Assembly (NCBI GenBank): GCA_016867265.1
Contig: VGJW01000022.1
Coordinates: forward strand, 1-41,100
Direction: 5' to 3'
DNA: 41,100 nucleotides
DNA from: Candidatus Tanganyikabacteria bacterium
GTDB lineage: Bacteria; Cyanobacteriota; Sericytochromatia; S15B-MN24; VGJW01
In this document: positions 40,146 to 41,100 of the stretch, one piece after another
Position numbering within the stretch: the first letter of the stretch is position 1
Layout: the number at the start of each line of letters is the position of its first letter
The notes under the pieces: model-generated
The model's input: only the letters and a program-made list of their open reading frames with translations
Told to the model about the DNA's origin: nothing
The model's database searches: none
Made by a program: the position numbers and the translations under genes

Positions 40146-41100
40146 ATGGCGTCCCGCAAGCAACTGCCTATCGGCATTCAGACCTTCCGCGAGATTCGCG
40201 AGGAAGGGCACTACTACGTCGACAAGACGGGGTTTGCCGTTGATCTCGTGCGAACGGGCAAGACTTTTTTCCTGTCCCGCCCGCGTCGCTTCGGGAAGAG
40301 CCTGTTCCTCGACACGCTCAAGGAGCTCTTCGAGGGCAGCCGGGACCTGTTCACGGGCCTTGCGGCCGAGGACCGCTGGGACTGGTCGGTGAAGCATCCG
40401 GTGATCCGCCTGGACCTGGGTCTGGCGGCATCAGATTCGCTGGACCAACTTGAACGCAGCGTGCTTCGACAGATTCGGGCTTCGGCAGGTTTCCTGGGAG
40501 TTCCAGCTTCCCAGGAGTACGTGGCCGAAGCCTTGGCCGAGGTCATCGAAAACCTTCATCGCCACACGGGCCAGCGCGTGGTGGTGTTGGTCGACGAGTA
40601 CGACAAGCCTATCCTCGACAACTTGGCCCAGCCTGATCTGGCACGTCAGATGCGTGATGCCTTGCGCAGTCTGTACGGTGTCCTGAAAGCCTTGGACGCC
40701 CACCTGAAGTTCGTCTTCCTGACGGGCGTCAGCAAGTTCAGCAAGGTAAGCCTCTTCTCCGGCCTGAACCAACTCGAGGATCTGACGCTCGAGCCACGCT
40801 GGTCGGCCCTGTGCGGCTACACCCAGAATGACCTCGAGGCGGTATTTGCCCCCGAACTGGACGGGGTGGATCTCGAGACAGTGCGACGCTGGTACAACGG
40901 CTACAACTGGGGCGGGGAAGCCGTCTACAACCCCTTTGACGTGATGCTTTACCTCAAGCATCGGCAGTTCCGGCCCTACTGGTTCGAGACGGGCACCCCG
41001 ACTTTTCTTGTCGAACTGTTGGCCCGGCGGGGGTTCTTCACGCCCCGCCTCGAACGCCTGCGAACCGACCAGGACTTCCTCTCGGCCTTTGATGTCGACC
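40146..41100 (+). CDS. AAA-ATPase-like protein of the PD-(D/E)xK-associated type (partial, runs off the window)
   Basis: An open frame of at least 318 residues with no stop before the end. It begins MASRKQLPIGIQTFREIREE then YYVDKTG. The Walker A-like motif is SRPRRFGKSLFLDTL, the Walker B region is VVVLVDEYDKPILD, and the body continues FLTGVSKFSKVSLFSGLNQLEDLT. This is the AAA-ATPase_like family (DUF1703-linked), in which the ATPase is followed by a PD-(D/E)xK nuclease domain, missing here because of the truncation. The role is uncertain; such genes are often in accessory or mobile regions. It follows the DGR by 234 bp on the same strand, but a functional link is not shown. Confidence 0.85.
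   Translation, partial: MASRKQLPIGIQTFREIREEGHYYVDKTGFAVDLVRTGKTFFLSRPRRFGKSLFLDTLKELFEGSRDLFTGLAAEDRWDWSVKHPVIRLDLGLAASDSLDQLERSVLRQIRASAGFLGVPASQEYVAEALAEVIENLHRHTGQRVVVLVDEYDKPILDNLAQPDLARQMRDALRSLYGVLKALDAHLKFVFLTGVSKFSKVSLFSGLNQLEDLTLEPRWSALCGYTQNDLEAVFAPELDGVDLETVRRWYNGYNWGGEAVYNPFDVMLYLKHRQFRPYWFETGTPTFLVELLARRGFFTPRLERLRTDQDFLSAFDVD

Overview
This is a GC-rich (about two-thirds G+C by eye, not computed), gene-dense bacterial chromosome segment. It holds mostly single-copy housekeeping genes and ends in an accessory region with a diversity-generating retroelement (DGR). The phylum cannot be fixed from sequence alone. A Gram-negative-like envelope is suggested by a signal-peptide protein that looks like an outer-membrane beta-barrel and by several lipoproteins. 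The MazG protein fused to a tetrapyrrole-methylase-like domain, next to PpiC and Mfd, recalls Firmicutes, Cyanobacteriota and related lineages. Many genes have a -10 box (TAGGAT, TACAAT, TACGAT, TATGCT) only 5-9 nt before the start codon, so leaderless mRNAs appear common.

Layout. 1-3400: the 5S rRNA end of an rRNA operon with its terminator, an SDR oxidoreductase, a CrcB fluoride channel, two coupled secreted proteins, ClpS and tRNA-Ser(GCU). 3463-6519 (minus): a tightly overlapped operon of Fur/Zur, a helical protein, RibD and an esterase, divergent from a ZIP metal transporter. 7567-12216: a metallo-beta-lactamase/pseudo-receiver fusion, gatB-gatA and a KGG-repeat stress protein. 12430-19156: lipid kinase, deoxynucleoside kinase, surE and a C26 amidohydrolase, then tig-clpP-clpX. 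19233-28369: YgjP-like metalloprotein, thioredoxin, two unknown proteins, and mazG-ppiC-mfd on minus. 28461-31801: an RsbV/RsbW-type pair, an aldehyde dehydrogenase and a zinc-ribbon protein preceded by a 39-codon small ORF. 31910-34397: a beta-barrel-like protein, a lipoprotein and a short UvrC/Cho-like nuclease.

The main find is at 34497-39911, a complete DGR. A promoter with TTGACC and TAGGCT boxes 17 nt apart precedes two lipoprotein genes. The second (836 aa) ends in an FGE-sulfatase/C-type-lectin-fold domain whose last ~40 residues are the variable region (VR, 37523-37645). Then come an HRDC-domain accessory gene, avd and a DGR-type reverse transcriptase, joined by overlapping stop/start codons, and an adenine-rich template repeat (TR, 39789-39911). 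In a gap-free alignment by eye of TR 39797-39892 with the VR, 18 of 29 TR adenines differ but only 10 of 67 other bases do. That is the signature of adenine-directed mutagenic retrohoming. The non-A differences suggest this VR is an old or diverged partner and that another VR may lie elsewhere. An AAA-ATPase-like gene follows and runs off the end of the window.
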